Made by a program: the position numbers and the translations under genes. This document shows positions 1 through 11,597 of a stretch of 64,000 bases of DNA, piece by piece (positions within the stretch are counted from its first letter, which is position 1; each line of letters starts with the position of its first letter). The stretch is from Coniella vitis (taxonomy: Eukaryota; Ascomycota; Sordariomycetes; Diaporthales; Schizoparmaceae), in assembly GCA_011317545.1 (NCBI GenBank), contig WUJK01000001.1, forward strand, positions 4,011,001 through 4,075,000, read 5' to 3'. The notes beneath the pieces were generated by a model. It was not told where the DNA came from, did no database searches, and worked only from the letters and a program-made list of their open reading frames with translations.

Positions 1-1837
1 GTTCTACGATGCCTTTTTTTTTTTCTAAACACCAGAGTTGAAGCGGTTCTTACTATGCTCACTGCCTTGCAGCACCTGGTTTTTGAAGATCGCATCAATC
101 AGCCATGACGAGCTAGTAGGGTAACTAGGCCTGTGACTGCCCGCGCAACAACAACTTGAACTGCCGATTGAACAACATGGAGAATACATATACCTCGAGA
201 ACCACCAGCTGTGCTATGCTGGAATTTGCAGGGGATCTTAAAGGCATTGCGTGATAACGCAACGCATGCCTTCAGTAGTACTATAGTACTATGTACTTAA
301 GCCCACCATCAGCCCCACGGGACCGTGCGCAGCCTCGTCTAAGTCAAGCCGGCATAGCCTCGTCCTTCTGAGCACTCTAGATTATTGATTGTTGGCTTGC
401 ATGTTTTGCTTACATCACTCTCGAAGAGATACTTCTCCCAATTATCATTCAAACTTGCCAGAGTCAAATGGTTACACAGAAATCCCATAGTTTCTGTTTA
501 TTTGCCAGCTTTGTTTCCTGCTCAGCTATTGTTGACAATCAGCTTGGGCTGGGCTCAGAAATGCATTGGCACCAGAACCTGATGTTTTTCCTCAAGAAAA
601 TCGCGAAAACAAGGTAGCTTGAGGTGGAACTGTGCCCAGCAACTCTCGCTCAAGGGCAGTGACCACGGAGCCCGACGTCAGGATGTGCCTTTGTCGGCAG
701 AGGTTTTGCAAGACTGGAATTCCTGGTGTGCCACCCACCAAACGTCCGTTACGGGACAAATTCGTAAAGCAGTGGTCGCTTTGGAAAACTGCTTTTGACA
801 GGTGGAATCCTTCAGGATTGGCGATAATCCATATCGAGGGATACAAAACATCATTTTGGCCCCGGAGGCTGCTTACATACTTCCCACGCGATCCTGCGGT
901 GGGAGGAGCTGGCGATGCCCGGAAATAAATCTCGCGATACGGGCACGCAATACTTGAGTCCCGTACGTCTTGAAGTTATCGTCGAATCAATGCTGTTGTT
1001 TTCAAAACTATGATACTTGTGCCTATGCTCAGCAAGAGGCTCTGGTGTAGCTGAACACACCAGGATGCATGTGGCACATTTCGACTCCTGGTCGTCAGGC
1101 GTGCACAATGTTCACCGGTTTCGTTCCGATCTGCTTACGTGTGCGTTACTATACACATACTTCAAGATACAAGGGACTGAATGGTGTACACGATAGACAT
1201 GATCGAATTACACATATCCAAGGATGCCTTGGTCACAGGAATGCCCCTGTAATCCATTATAGCTAGACAGTAAACCAGTGTTTGCGCCACCCATAACTGA
1301 TTTCAAAAGTCCATTGTTGTCATGTCTGTCAATCTCGGCGCTTATATGCACATGTCTTCGCGACGTTTCAGAAGCACCATAAACACACAAAGTACAAAAG
1401 CTACCTAACAGCGCAGAACGTAACTGAGGCTCTGAGAAAATACTAGGCTCACCCAAATCTGGTGCCTGCGTAGAACCCCTGCTGAAATAGGATGGAGGGC
1501 CTACCCGCATGCATGACAATTCGGCAGCTCAGCCCGTCCACGACGACGGCCACGACCCATGCGTCGTCTCACCACGAACCAACGTGCATTTTTTGAAATG
1601 CTATTGATGCAAGCACTGCCCGCTCCCAAGCTGCAGGGTTTCGCAACATACAAGCAGCAGCCTCGTCCAGAAATAGGAACCGGGTTTCTGTTGCCCAATT
1701 CGTGAAGTCGCCGAAGCCAAGCCCTTAAGTACTTACTGAAAGATAAAACAGTTGGTATAAAGTCAGTGATCTAACAATGGATTTACTAGCTGTTGAGACG
1801 ATCAGACCATTGCGTTTACCCTCAATTCCTCTTCGCC
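1..1837. other. Left-edge intergenic stretch, no gene supported
   Basis: Open frames here are all under about 105 codons, overlap one another on both strands and show no recognisable motif or plausible splice-linked extension. A 16-base perfect palindrome of the TAGTACTA type lies at 276-291. The last few hundred bases presumably contain the promoter of the membrane-protein gene starting at 1838; I see no clear TATA box. Confidence 0.5.
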
Positions 1838-4072
1838 ATGATGCACCGTCCGTTTCTAGTCGCTGCATTTGCAGCAATTGTTTCGACAAGTGCCCTCGGT
1901 GATATCCTTCCGGACAGCTCAGCAGCCGTGCAAGTACTGGAAGTTCGCCGTGAGACAGCTTCTGACCCCAGGGATGCCCATAGTCTACAGGAACCAGGAA
2001 ACAATTGGGCCTGGAGTGGCCTCGAGCCGCGTAGCCCAGAGACTACGACATACACGACCAACGGATCTCTTGATTTGAGCTGGAAGGACGCGGAATTATT
2101 CAGCTAGTGCGTAGCATTGCATCATCCTCTCCTAACTTATTACTTGCCTCAGAGAGCCAAACTGACTCTCGGGGAAATTTTCAAGTGACGCGGTTACAGT
2201 CTCATGTGCAGATTGCTACATCAAGGGCACAGTATACGCGAGCTTGGTGGTCGCCAAGGACTTTAACATCTCTGCGGCTTTGGCAGGGATAATTGATGAT
2301 TATGGGTCTGAGGTTAAGAACATATCTCTCACCGCTCTGGAGACATTCGAAGATTGGGTGGGAAATATTACCGAAGAGACGGCCGATGCGGTTGGCACTG
2401 ATCTCGAGAACTTCTTTACCGGTAATTGTAAGTCGTCTTCGCCATAATGAATATGAGTGGTTGATGTTTTAAATGGAACCAACTAACAGTTTTGGGCAGC
2501 CGCGAACGATACGGATATCGACTGGGACGACTACGCCTTTCCCACGATGCCGATCGATTTCAATATGGGGTTTACCGACATTCCGCAAGCCACCATTCAG
2601 CTGCAATTTGATGCTCTCGAGTTATACGCCGAGCTGGAAGTTGCATTCGGCGGTAACAAAGACATTACCATTCCACTATATCCAAAGGATTGGTATCAGC
2701 CTGCTGGTTTTGCTATTGGCGACCAGGAAATCGGCATTATCATTTCCTTGGACCTGATTCTGTCTGTAGACTCTGAGGTTGACCTCACGACTGGTGTCCA
2801 CGTCGCCTTTGATGATGGACTCGGAATGGAAATAGCCATGTTTGGGTCGGCTGTCTCTGCAATTACTCTGTAGGTCCTCGCTAAAACCATGTTTCTTGAA
2901 CAACCGCACATAGGCACATATTAACAGATCCAAACAGCACTAAAGGTCAATTCGAATTCCTGCCCGTCACCGTGAGCGCATCAGGCGTCGTCTTTGACGC
3001 CAAGCTCCGGCTCGGCGTAACAGCAGGCCTCAACATGACAGAAGACTTGGACATTGTCAAGCTCGGCACCGGCGCAACGGTAGAGGTCTTTGCAGACATT
3101 GTCCACTTTGTGACCAACATCACCTTACCAGACGCATCGAAAACACTCAAGGGAAGAAGCGACACCAGCTATGCAGAGGACTGTGCCATGCCCGTGATTG
3201 AGACGTACGACTTTGGTCTCGGTGCGAATATGGGAGCGTACGTGGCCTTGAATAACCACACGTGGGGAGGGACTCCTGACTCGAGTGTGGCGGTCTACTA
3301 CACGACGCTGTATTCTGCGTGTGCTGCATCCGCAACTGCAACTAGTTCGGGGACGTCTGTTGCAAGCACGACCTCTGCCTCTGCTGCTGAGGCGAAGAGG
3401 ACAGCGCCGGCTCTGCTAGCAGAACGGGATGCCACTGCATTGACTCTCAAGTCTGCCACATCCGTCTACACGATCACCAATATTGTCTGTCTGGCTTCCA
3501 GCACGGACTGTCCGGCATCGCTGCAGAGCACCCAACAGAGTACCAAGACATCAACTTACTACAGCTCGGTACCAAGCGGATCAAGCGTGACTTTCCCCGC
3601 CACCACAGGCGCTGTATCAGCGACATCAATCTTTGGATCCGCAGCCAATCGTATTGAGGCTTCGAGCGGTAGTCCAAAGCCGTATGTTCCAACATCCACC
3701 GCCAATGGAGGCATCGGCATTTCCGAGACTAGTAGCGGGGGACTGTCTGGATCCCAGAAGAAGCTCGTTATTGGCCTTTCTGCCGGGATAGGCGGCGCGC
3801 TGTTGATTGGATTCATCGCCTTGACAACGTAAGTTGGGCTATTACCGAAACTAAGAAACACTACGCAAGCGTATTTCAGGAAAACTTTGCTGACCAAAAG
3901 TGCTTCTAGTTATTGTATACGGCGCAGGAAATCTCGCGGTCGGTCAGCAGTGGCGCAACCGTTCCTAACGGAATCGACCATGCAGGACAAGAAGTGGAAA
4001 GCGGGATCAAAGGTTGTGGTTTCTCACAGTCAAGTTCCACTTTCGTATGATAGTACGTACGGCTCACGATGA
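1838..4072 (+). CDS. Hypothetical type I membrane / cell-surface glycoprotein
   Basis: Five exons (1838-2106, 2186-2427, 2500-2869, 2938-3828, 3910-4072) join into a 644-residue protein; all four introns are GT-AG, 68-81 bases. The N-terminus is a clear signal peptide (MMHRPFLVAAFAAIV..., likely cleaved around residue 20), followed by a beta-rich extracellular region with several N-glycosylation sites, then a Ser/Thr-rich stalk. Near the C-terminus a Gly/Ile/Leu-rich transmembrane helix (KKLVIGLSAGIGGALLIGF) is followed by a basic stop-transfer CIRRRKSRGR and a cytoplasmic tail of about 45 residues encoded by the last exon. This fits a fungal surface protein with a lumenal domain and a Mid2-like stalk, but I do not recognise a named domain with confidence (fungal DUF7029/DUF7223-type proteins look similar). 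Function unknown; a wall-associated role is inference. ATG codons at 1838 and 1841 are adjacent; an upstream in-frame ATG at 1793 would precede the signal peptide and is less likely. Confidence 0.8.
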
Positions 4073-4527
4073 GCAGGTGACAGGCAGTTTCCGACGTAGA
4101 AAATATTATGATGCTCTTCTTTTTAAAATCTTAATGAAACATCTGCAGGATATACTTAGACCTAGTATCATTGCATGGGTGGTCATTCTCTTAAGTAAAG
4201 ACATTTTATACGTAATCACATGCTATCGCTACACTCCTTTGCGTTATTGTCGTGTAAGTCCGTCTAGAGTGTCAGCCTCGTCGTACTAGCCTTGCGAACA
4301 GCCTTGAGACCGACAGGGGTACAACCCTAACCCAGCTGATTCTACCCGAGCGTGCATTGACCGCCAAAATTCCCAAGCGGCAGAATTCTCGACTTGGGGA
4401 ATGTTTGGGTTACCCTTTCCGTCCACCTTCCTCTCTCTTGGCCCCAGCTTTTTACCACCACCATTCCTCACTTATAACCGCAACTGCCCTCGACGATCAA
4501 ACCACACTGCCCGTCTCCCAGCGAATC
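4073..4527. other. Intergenic spacer before the Rrp15 gene
   Basis: About 450 bases between two genes on the same strand. An in-frame ATG at 4357 could extend Rrp15 by 57 residues, but that sequence lacks the basic Rrp15 start and looks like 5' untranslated region; part of it is pyrimidine-rich, as expected before a fungal start codon. Confidence 0.4.
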
Positions 4528-5583
4528 ATGGCTGGCACAACCTTCAAAAAGAGATCGCGCGATGACGCGCCCAAATTCAAAGCTGCACGACCTTCGAAAA
4601 AGCAAAAGAAGCAGGCCGCATACCACAGCGACAGCGACAGCGCAGCAGAAGACAACGACGATGCGGGCAACTTCCAAGCAGTGAACCTGCTCGACTCGGA
4701 CGAAGAGGACATACACAATGCGCAAGTCGACGACGGTGCGGACTTTTCTGATGATGCGTCGAGCTCAGAGTCGGAGGTAGAACGGGTGACGGCGGCCGCG
4801 ACCCCGGCGGCACAGCGACAGCGCGGCAAGAAAGCTGCCGTCTCGATAGCCAAGGACGCACCGCAGAGCAAACTTGCCAAGGATGCGCCGTCCTCCGGGT
4901 CCGACTCGGAAGGTGGAGGTCAATTGGATGACGATGATGACGACGACGACGACGAGGACGATAACGACGAATATTCCGATCTGGACTCAGATGGCGAGGG
5001 TGACGACACACAGCCTGGAAAACGCGCCAGCAAGTCTAAGCGTAGCGATCCGACCGCTTTCGCGACATCCATGTCCAAAATTCTCTCGACCAAGCTATCC
5101 ACCGCACGCCGTGCAGACCCTGTGTTGGCACGCAGCGCTGCAGCGCACGAGGCAAGCAGGAAGGCGGTGGACACTGCGCTCGAGACCAAGGCGAGAAAGA
5201 AGATGCGAGACCAGAAGAGGTTGGCAATGGAGAAGGGGCGGGTGCGCGACGTGCTTGTTGCTACAAATAGCACTTTTAGCAATATCAACCCTGTCACGGG
5301 TGAAATTGTGGCGGATGGCGATGGAGAGACTACCAGGGCTATCTTGGAAACTGAGCGGAGACTGCGCAAAGTCGCTCAGAGGGGTGTGGTACAGCTTTTC
5401 AATGCTTTCAGAACTGCCCAGGTTAAGGCTGCAGAGGCGGAAAGGACATCACGGAAGGAAGGTGTCGTCGGAGTGGACCGGAAGAAGGAGAAGGTCACCG
5501 AAATGAGCAAAAAGGGTTTCCTAGACTTGATCGCATCAGGCGGAGGTGGACTGAAAAAGGGTCCGTTGGAGGAGGCGAGATGA
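4528..5583 (+). CDS. rrp15: Ribosomal RNA-processing protein 15 (Rrp15) homologue
   Basis: Single-exon, 351-residue protein. Rrp15 is a nucleolar factor of pre-60S particles needed for 27S pre-rRNA processing. The N-terminal 60 residues are basic (FKKRSR, PSKKQKK: nuclear/nucleolar signals), residues about 40-180 are acidic and low-complexity, including a long Asp run at about 4925-4980, and the C-terminal half carries the family signature: DPTAFATSMSKIL, then helical KARKKMRDQKRLAMEKGR, then TLSNIN-like TFSNINPVTGE, LRKVAQRGVVQLFNAFR and a final KKGFLDLIASG. The order and spacing match Rrp15 of yeast and filamentous fungi. I chose the ATG at 4528 because it begins the conserved basic stretch. 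It is convergent with the ferredoxin gene, 326 bases away. Confidence 0.9.
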   Translation: MAGTTFKKRSRDDAPKFKAARPSKKQKKQAAYHSDSDSAAEDNDDAGNFQAVNLLDSDEEDIHNAQVDDGADFSDDASSSESEVERVTAAATPAAQRQRGKKAAVSIAKDAPQSKLAKDAPSSGSDSEGGGQLDDDDDDDDDEDDNDEYSDLDSDGEGDDTQPGKRASKSKRSDPTAFATSMSKILSTKLSTARRADPVLARSAAAHEASRKAVDTALETKARKKMRDQKRLAMEKGRVRDVLVATNSTFSNINPVTGEIVADGDGETTRAILETERRLRKVAQRGVVQLFNAFRTAQVKAAEAERTSRKEGVVGVDRKKEKVTEMSKKGFLDLIASGGGGLKKGPLEEAR

Positions 5584-5909
5584 AGCGTACGGTTTCGTCT
5601 GTTGTGGGGAGTAGTATGAGCAATATGCATTGTACAGGCGTTGTGAGTATGGCTGTCATTTCCAAAAGGGTTTCTACTGCATATCCATTCCACCTCACCC
5701 GTTTAGGATGTGATCATAATGGTGAGATTTGGTATTAAAATACAACAGTACCCTCTGTGCCAATACAGGGGTAGTATCCTATTTGTCTTTTCATTTTTAT
5801 GGCCATGAGTAGTTTCAAAAGATTCTCATCCAATGTATCGATTGCTCCTCCATAACTCCACGGCAGCTGACCATTTGTTCTGTTTCCCCCAAGCAGTCGC
5901 GTTCCATGA
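5584..5909. other. Short convergent 3' intergenic spacer
   Basis: The 3' ends of Rrp15 (+) and the ferredoxin (-) face each other here. Sequence is AT-rich with candidate polyadenylation-like AATAAA variants (for example TTAAAATACA near 5735) but no strong terminator structure and no supported gene. Confidence 0.4.
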
Positions 5910-6602
5910 TCACGATTTGAAGTCACTTGCTTGTAGATTCCTCGTCATGGACGGAAGCTTGACCTTCAAGCCGTCTAGCTCTGGGGTCATGACAATCTGG
6001 CAGCCGAGTCGGCTTGTCTCGGTCAGGCCAAATGCAAGATCCAGCATATCGTTCTCATCGTCATCCGGCTCGGGGATCTTGTCGTAGTAGTCTTCTTGCA
6101 CGATCACATGGCAGGTCGAGCATGCGCAGGATCCACCACAGGCACCTATAGAGGCAGGTTCATTAGCATTGTGAGTTATGCTAAGCATCATGAAGTGAAT
6201 CCTCTTGATCCTGAAGAGCATTCTTCCCAACTTACCCTCCATCTCCAGATCGTGCGCCTGGGCAATGTCCAACAAATTGTCCCCCGCAGACACAGCGACC
6301 TTGTGTTCCCGGCCATCCTTCTCAACAAAGGTCACCCAGAGTTCTTCACCCGGCTTCGGGGTCTCAATGTGACCATGCCGTCTTGTAGAGCTCGACGAAA
6401 AGGGCCTGGCAGCATGTGACAGACCGGGGCGGCGTGTCTGGAGGAAAGAACGGGGATTTCGGGCTATTGGCTGTGAGCGAGCTGATGCTATACGCGACGA
6501 AGCGCTGCTGAAAGATCGTGAAGGTGCAGAGAAGGCAATAGCGGATGCAGAGACAGCTTGGGCACGCGCGACCATGCGCGCTAGGGAAGCCGGTGCTGCC
6601 AT
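5910..6602 (-). CDS. yah1: Mitochondrial adrenodoxin-type [2Fe-2S] ferredoxin
   Basis: Two exons on the minus strand (6602-6236 and 6145-5910) give 200 residues. Yah1-type ferredoxins sit in the mitochondrial matrix and pass electrons from ferredoxin reductase to Fe-S cluster assembly, heme A and ubiquinone synthesis. The first ~75 residues are rich in Ser, Ala and Arg with few acids, a typical matrix-targeting presequence. The core has the cluster ligands GACGGSCACSTC plus a distal Cys in RLGCQIV, and the acidic interaction helix DENDMLDLA. The only intron (6146-6235, GT-AG, 90 bases) lies exactly between EMEG and the cluster loop; it has no in-frame stop, so an ORF finder reads straight through it. 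An upstream in-frame ATG at 6737 would add 45 residues; the ATG at 6602 starts the best presequence. Divergent from the Ugo1-like gene. Confidence 0.92.
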   Translation of the reverse strand: MAAPASLARMVARAQAVSASAIAFSAPSRSFSSASSRIASARSQPIARNPRSFLQTRRPGLSHAARPFSSSSTRRHGHIETPKPGEELWVTFVEKDGREHKVAVSAGDNLLDIAQAHDLEMEGKLGRMLFRIKRIHFMMLSITHNANEPASIGACGGSCACSTCHVIVQEDYYDKIPEPDDDENDMLDLAFGLTETSRLGCQIVMTPELDGLKVKLPSMTRNLQASDFKS

Positions 6603-7539
6603 TGTCTGGAGAAGATGTATAACGCGCGTGGGGGAAGGGCGGGCGGCAAGCCCAAGGGCAAAGCAAAGCGGCTTTATGCTTTGCGACGCAGAAGTCTGTG
6701 TTTGTGGGCTAGTGACCTTGTTACTTGGGTCGAACACCGGCGAAGGAGGGGGAAGAGAGGCGAATGGTTGCGGATGAGCTGGACGGACGTCGCAGGATGC
6801 ACGTTGGCTGCAAGTTGTGTGCAGGCGCGGGGAGGCTGGCAGTCCAAGTATCTCGAGGATGCAAAGAGAGAAATTTACCGTACTTGGGCTTTAGTAGAGG
6901 CCGATCGGGACCCCGGCTCTGACGTCCGCGCTCGCAGGTCCAATACCAGACTTTCGGATCGTCAGCACAATTCTTGGGGCTTATCGATAGGAGAAAAACC
7001 CTGCGGGAGTGCAGTGCAGTGTACGTAGTACTTACATGCTATGTTAGTCAACTGCAGGGTACATGGTACAAGATGCTCGGCAGCTAGCCCCACACGAGTG
7101 ATGCATAGAATTATGTCAGCCAGCCCTTCAGCAGCCTGATACGGCATAGCGTGTGCTCAGTACTATGTAGCTCCCCGCAGCCAGAACGTCTCGGTTTTTT
7201 TTTGACAGGGGCCATGCACCTTGGCTTGGTGTCTGCGTCGGGCCATGATTTCATGTGCTACTAATGCTATTGATCTACTGCTCTTTCATGCAGAAGCATT
7301 GCACATCAGTGACCACCACCCTTCGCGATAAGAGGTTGCCCATCCTCTGCAGATTGTCGACATTTTCAGAGAGAGATAGAGAGAGAGACATTATAGTCTT
7401 GCAACCACTGGAGCAGGCTTCTGATCCGATCCTCTGGTTGCTGTCGCCAAAAGATCAGCCCATCATCGACGGCACAAGACCATGACGACTTGAAGATCGC
7501 GAAACACTCGATACCTTCATCACTGCCCACCAACCAGAC
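6603..7539. other. Divergent promoter region (ferredoxin / Ugo1-like)
   Basis: About 940 bases between two divergently transcribed mitochondrial-protein genes, so it probably carries both promoters. A GAGAGA run at 7371-7386, a T9 tract at 7194-7203 and two TACTATG/TACGTAGTAC-type short palindromic motifs (7021-7032 and 7161-7170) are visible. Overlapping ORFs in both strands look spurious. Confidence 0.4.
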
Positions 7540-9194
7540 ATGGCAAACAGCAAACGGCAAGGGGTCAATCCCCTTCGCCCCTACTATGTCCCTCCTACGA
7601 TTGGCGAACCGACCATCGAACCATCCAGCATACCCGGCCCCAACGCCTTCTCACGACCAAATGGCTCATCCGCCAAGTACGCGTCCAAGGCACGCGACAT
7701 GTTCTCCGATCTCGACTACAAGGACTACATCTCGGAACCGTCGCCTTCCGTGGTGGGCAACATCAAAGAAGTCATCAATGAGTTGATGTGGAAGTACACG
7801 ACCGTCTTCCTCGCGCAGCCGTTCGATGCAGCAAAGTTGATACTTCAAGTCCGGAGTCAGGATGACGTTGGCGCTCTGGGTGCTGCGCCCAGCTTGGCGC
7901 CATCGCCAGTAGTGTCGCGACAGTCCAGCTACAAGGCGTCAACATATACTGAGGTAACGAGAGCAACGAGGCGATGACGCTCAACAGCAAAACTTTCCTT
8001 GGGCAACGGCTTGCTAATCGAGGTGCAGTTATCGGATTCCGAAGGCGACGAGCCGGCATATTTTACCTCCAATATACCCAACACACCCTCACCACATCGC
8101 TCACGGCGGAGACGATCTACAACACCGTCGCCAGAGCCCCCCGAAAGTACCAAGGCGCCAAGCTTGGCGCCTCACATGCTGAATATCCGCCGCCCAGACT
8201 CGATAGCAGAGGTTCTTTCTCAGTTGTGGCAAAAGGAAGGAGCTTGGGGTGTATGCAAGGGGACGAACGTGACCTTCGTCTACAAGGTGTTGCACTCGCT
8301 GTTGGAAAGCTGGTCGAGAAGTCTGCTGTGTGCGTTGTTTGATGTCCCGGACCTTGGTCTGAAAACAGACATGGATCGCCTGGTAGATATTGCATCACCA
8401 TATCCCTGGGCGTCCCTCTGTGTTGCGGCTACGGCTGCGGTCATAACAAGTTTCTTTCTTTCCCCGCTTGATCTTGTCCGAACAAGGTGAGTTCTTTTCT
8501 GAATTCGTGCGATGGGGCATTGAATCTAACCAGTGTTTGTGCTAGATCCATCATCACATCATCGCAAAGCTCGCGCCGCACTCTGGGCACCTTGCGTTCG
8601 CTACCATCGTATCTCTGCCCTTCCAACCTCTGGGTTCCGACTATCCTCCACGCTTTCATTCAACCTATTCTCCGCCTGTCGACGCCTTTGATTTTGAGGA
8701 CCAAATTCATGATTGATAGCGAGGTGTCGCCAACGACCTTCTCGCTCGCGAAATTCTGCTCCTCGACAGTTGCCTTATTTGTCAACCTACCGTTGGAGAC
8801 GGTTCTCCGTCGCGGCCAAGTTGCGGTGCTTAGATCACCACAGTACGTCCAAGCTATCGAGGGAGGCGACAGCCTCGCTAAAACTGGCAGAAGCGCCGAT
8901 CCGAAAGCAGCCGGTACTGCTTCATTCGAGCCGATTGTGCCTCCTGGTAAGTACAACGGTATATTTGGTACCATGTATACAATCGTAAACGAGGAAGGCT
9001 CGCGCGCTGTGCCGACTACCGCCGCAGCAAAGGCTCGCGCAGCCTCCAAGAGAGGCAAGCCGAAGGTCGCCGAGACGGTCTACCGCAGAGGACAAGGTGT
9101 TGAGGGGCTGTGGAGAGGGTGGAAGGTCAACTGGTGGGGACTGGTGGGACTGTGGGCGGCTGCCAACATTGGTGGTAGTGATGGAGAATTTTAG
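7540..9194 (+). CDS. ugo1: Ugo1-like mitochondrial carrier-fold protein (outer-membrane fusion factor)
   Basis: Three exons (7540-7953, 8029-8486, 8546-9194; GT-AG introns of 75 and 59 bases) give 506 residues, close to yeast Ugo1. Ugo1 is a modified carrier in the mitochondrial outer membrane that links the fusion GTPases Fzo1 and Mgm1. The protein has three degenerate carrier signatures: AQPFDAAKLILQVR in exon 1, LSPLDLVRTR at the exon 2/3 junction and NLPLETVLRRGQ in exon 3, each with the Pro-x-Asp/Glu pattern but lacking complete carrier motifs. The N-terminal 85 residues are soluble and Pro/Ser-rich (LRPYYVPPTIGEP is typical of the family), and a Ser/Arg-rich insert follows residue 138. 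The C-terminus (GLWRGWKVNWWGLVGLW) matches the last carrier helix. A general carrier-family protein is the alternative, but overall layout favours Ugo1. Confidence 0.82.
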
Positions 9195-10698
9195 AGATGT
9201 ACGACAAGTCGTGGGCTGAACGCCCATGCTACTGGACAGCATAGCCCCCGCGTGGTGGTACTCTGGGACCAAGAAGAATGTGAGCGCAGTGGTGGGAATG
9301 CTCATGAATGATGGTATGATATCCCTGCTTTACCAATTACAGATAGATGCGAAGACGCCTGTCTGAATACACACGACTCGCATCGAGTTTGAGTCGATCC
9401 GCCATTATGCATGCTCAGCAATGCTTCAACTACCGGTTCCAATGTACTATGTACAGGCGACCATGACATACTCTTCACTCTGCGGTGACTCGAAGCGCAA
9501 CCAAGGCTGTCGGGACCAGAGGAAGAAATAAAGAGTACCTCTCGCCCTGGCCAGGAGGTGGAATCAAGTTCCCAATGTCTAGCCATTGGCGGAGTATCTG
9601 AAAAAGGCAATATCGGTCTGTACTATCCGACCCAGCCATTGACCGTGCCGCCATGCTAAACCCACGTTCCACAACGCCCGCATGCCGCTCGATCTATCAA
9701 GAGCTGTGCCTGCAGCCATTTGGCGACCTGACCGGGTTGAGGGTTGCTATTATTCGGAGGAATAGATTGCGTGCTGCTGCGCAAGGCTAGGCCCGTTGTC
9801 AGCCCTGGCAAGACTGCGTGAGGTTTTCCCTGTTCGCCTTGTGCCAGTCTGCCACGCGGCCTACGCCTGGAATAGTATGGAGGACATCACGATCACGATG
9901 AAATACCATGCGACACAACTGACATCCTTCGCTTGCCAACTACCTGCTGATGCTGCCATCCCGAGTGCCTTGGTCCTGCACCCCAGGTCTTGGCATGGAG
10001 GGCTGCGGGAGATGAGGCCCGAAGTTACTGCATTCGGCATCCCAAGGCTGTCAATCGACAAATCCACCGACAGCGCAAGACAAGCAGCCGACCCCGGCCA
10101 GTTCAGAAAGCCCTGTCATGCACCGAGAGGGCGGGACCAGATTGGATGGAAGAGCGGTATAGAAGTGATGGCTGAGTCTCGATTCGACGCGACAAGCCTC
10201 CAAGACCAAGACGCCACCATTGTAGGGCAGCCTCCTCTCCGCCTGGCCCTGGTTGGAAAAGCAATGACTGTGACAGCTAAATTAGGAAGTTCCGCTGGGC
10301 CAGAAAGCTTGCGCGTGACCACATCCACTGCGCCCTCTACGTGAGCAGCCAAGCAATCTCAGCATGGCATCCAGCTAAAAAGAGGTGCTTGCGTTGCAAA
10401 GCGTCCTCATTGATGGGAAGTCATCACATGTTGTTCCAAGACACGGCGATTGGGAGCTCCTGTCTTAAGACGGCAGGTCTTGTTGAAAGCATTGGTTCAT
10501 CATGTATAAAACCTACTCTCGCTCAGCGAAGGTCGGTCTCCAGCCTCCTGGCCATGAGTTTGGTGCGAAGCAATACAAGGACGGTCCATTAACGTTTCTT
10601 TGCCTGAGGAGAGCGGCCATATATACTTGTCTCCTGCTAGCTGGTCTTTGACTGCTAAGCTTCCAAGTGTAGTCTATCTATCGACATCAACCCTCGCC
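9195..10698. other. Upstream region of the AA9 gene, no gene supported
   Basis: About 1.5 kb between tandem genes. The longest frame (9796-10344, +) has no recognisable motif, overlaps opposite-strand frames and lacks a convincing continuation, so I do not call it. A TATA-like element sits at 10504-10509. Confidence 0.4.
10504..10509 (+). promoter_or_regulatory. Candidate TATA box of the AA9 gene
   Basis: TATAAA in the context CATGTATAAAACC, 190 bases before the AA9 start codon. This spacing would give a 5' untranslated region of roughly 150 bases, normal for filamentous fungi. A second weaker ATATATA lies at 10619-10625. Assignment is by motif only. Confidence 0.35.
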
Positions 10699-11565
10699 AT
10701 GTCTCGGCTCCTCCTCGCAGCGCTCACTGCGTCATCTGCGATCGCACACAGCCACGTCAACGACCTCGTTATCGACGGCGTCTACTGGCAGGGTTATAAT
10801 CCCACAGTCTATCCTTATGAGTCTGACCCGCCAATAGTTGTAGGATGGCAAGTCTACCAATTTAGGTGTTGTGATCTACGACACTTACTGATGATTGCCC
10901 AGGACTGCCGCGGATACTGACAATGGCTTCGTCTCCCCCGATGCTTACCAGACGGGAGATATTATCTGGTACGTCTTCTAAATGAGTACTGCAACAACAT
11001 GAAAGAGATTATCAGCTTAGACAATATCAAGCCACAAGAATGCCACTCCAGCAGGGGGTCATGCTACGGTCAACGCTGGGCAGACTGTTCAGATCGACTG
11101 GGCAGGTATGTCTCCGCAAGTCGACGATCCGTGAGCTTCCAAGTGCTCGCATGCTGACCGAATGGGCGTTAGTTGCCTGGCCTGACAGTCACAAGGGCCC
11201 CATGATTGACTACCTGGCCAAGTGCGATGATCTGTGTGAAAATGTGGATTATTTCGTTCCCCTAGTCTCTCTTTCTGGTGTATAAATACGTGCTGACGGG
11301 TAATATGTGTGCAGCAAGACAAGACCACTCTCGAGTTCTTCAAGATTGACCAGGTTGGCTTCATCAACGGCTCGGACCCAGGCACCTGGGGAGACGATGT
11401 ATTCATCGCAAACAACAGCACCTGGGTTGTACAGATTCCCGAGGATATTTTGCCAGGCAACTATGTCTTGAGAACGGAGATCATCGCTTTGCACGGTGCT
11501 GGGTCTCTGGACGGTGCGCAGAACTAGTACGTATATGCCGGGGTTGTGATTTTCGATCTTTCTTT

Positions 11566-11597
<32 letters not shown>

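Noticed and set aside
4874..5506. 210-codon plus-strand ORF overlapping Rrp15 in another frame
   Set aside because: Out-of-frame reading of the Rrp15 acidic and basic tracts; no independent motif.
9796..10344. 182-codon ORF upstream of the AA9 gene
   Set aside because: No family resemblance, and opposite-strand frames of similar quality overlap it. Not excluded as a lineage-specific gene, but unsupported.
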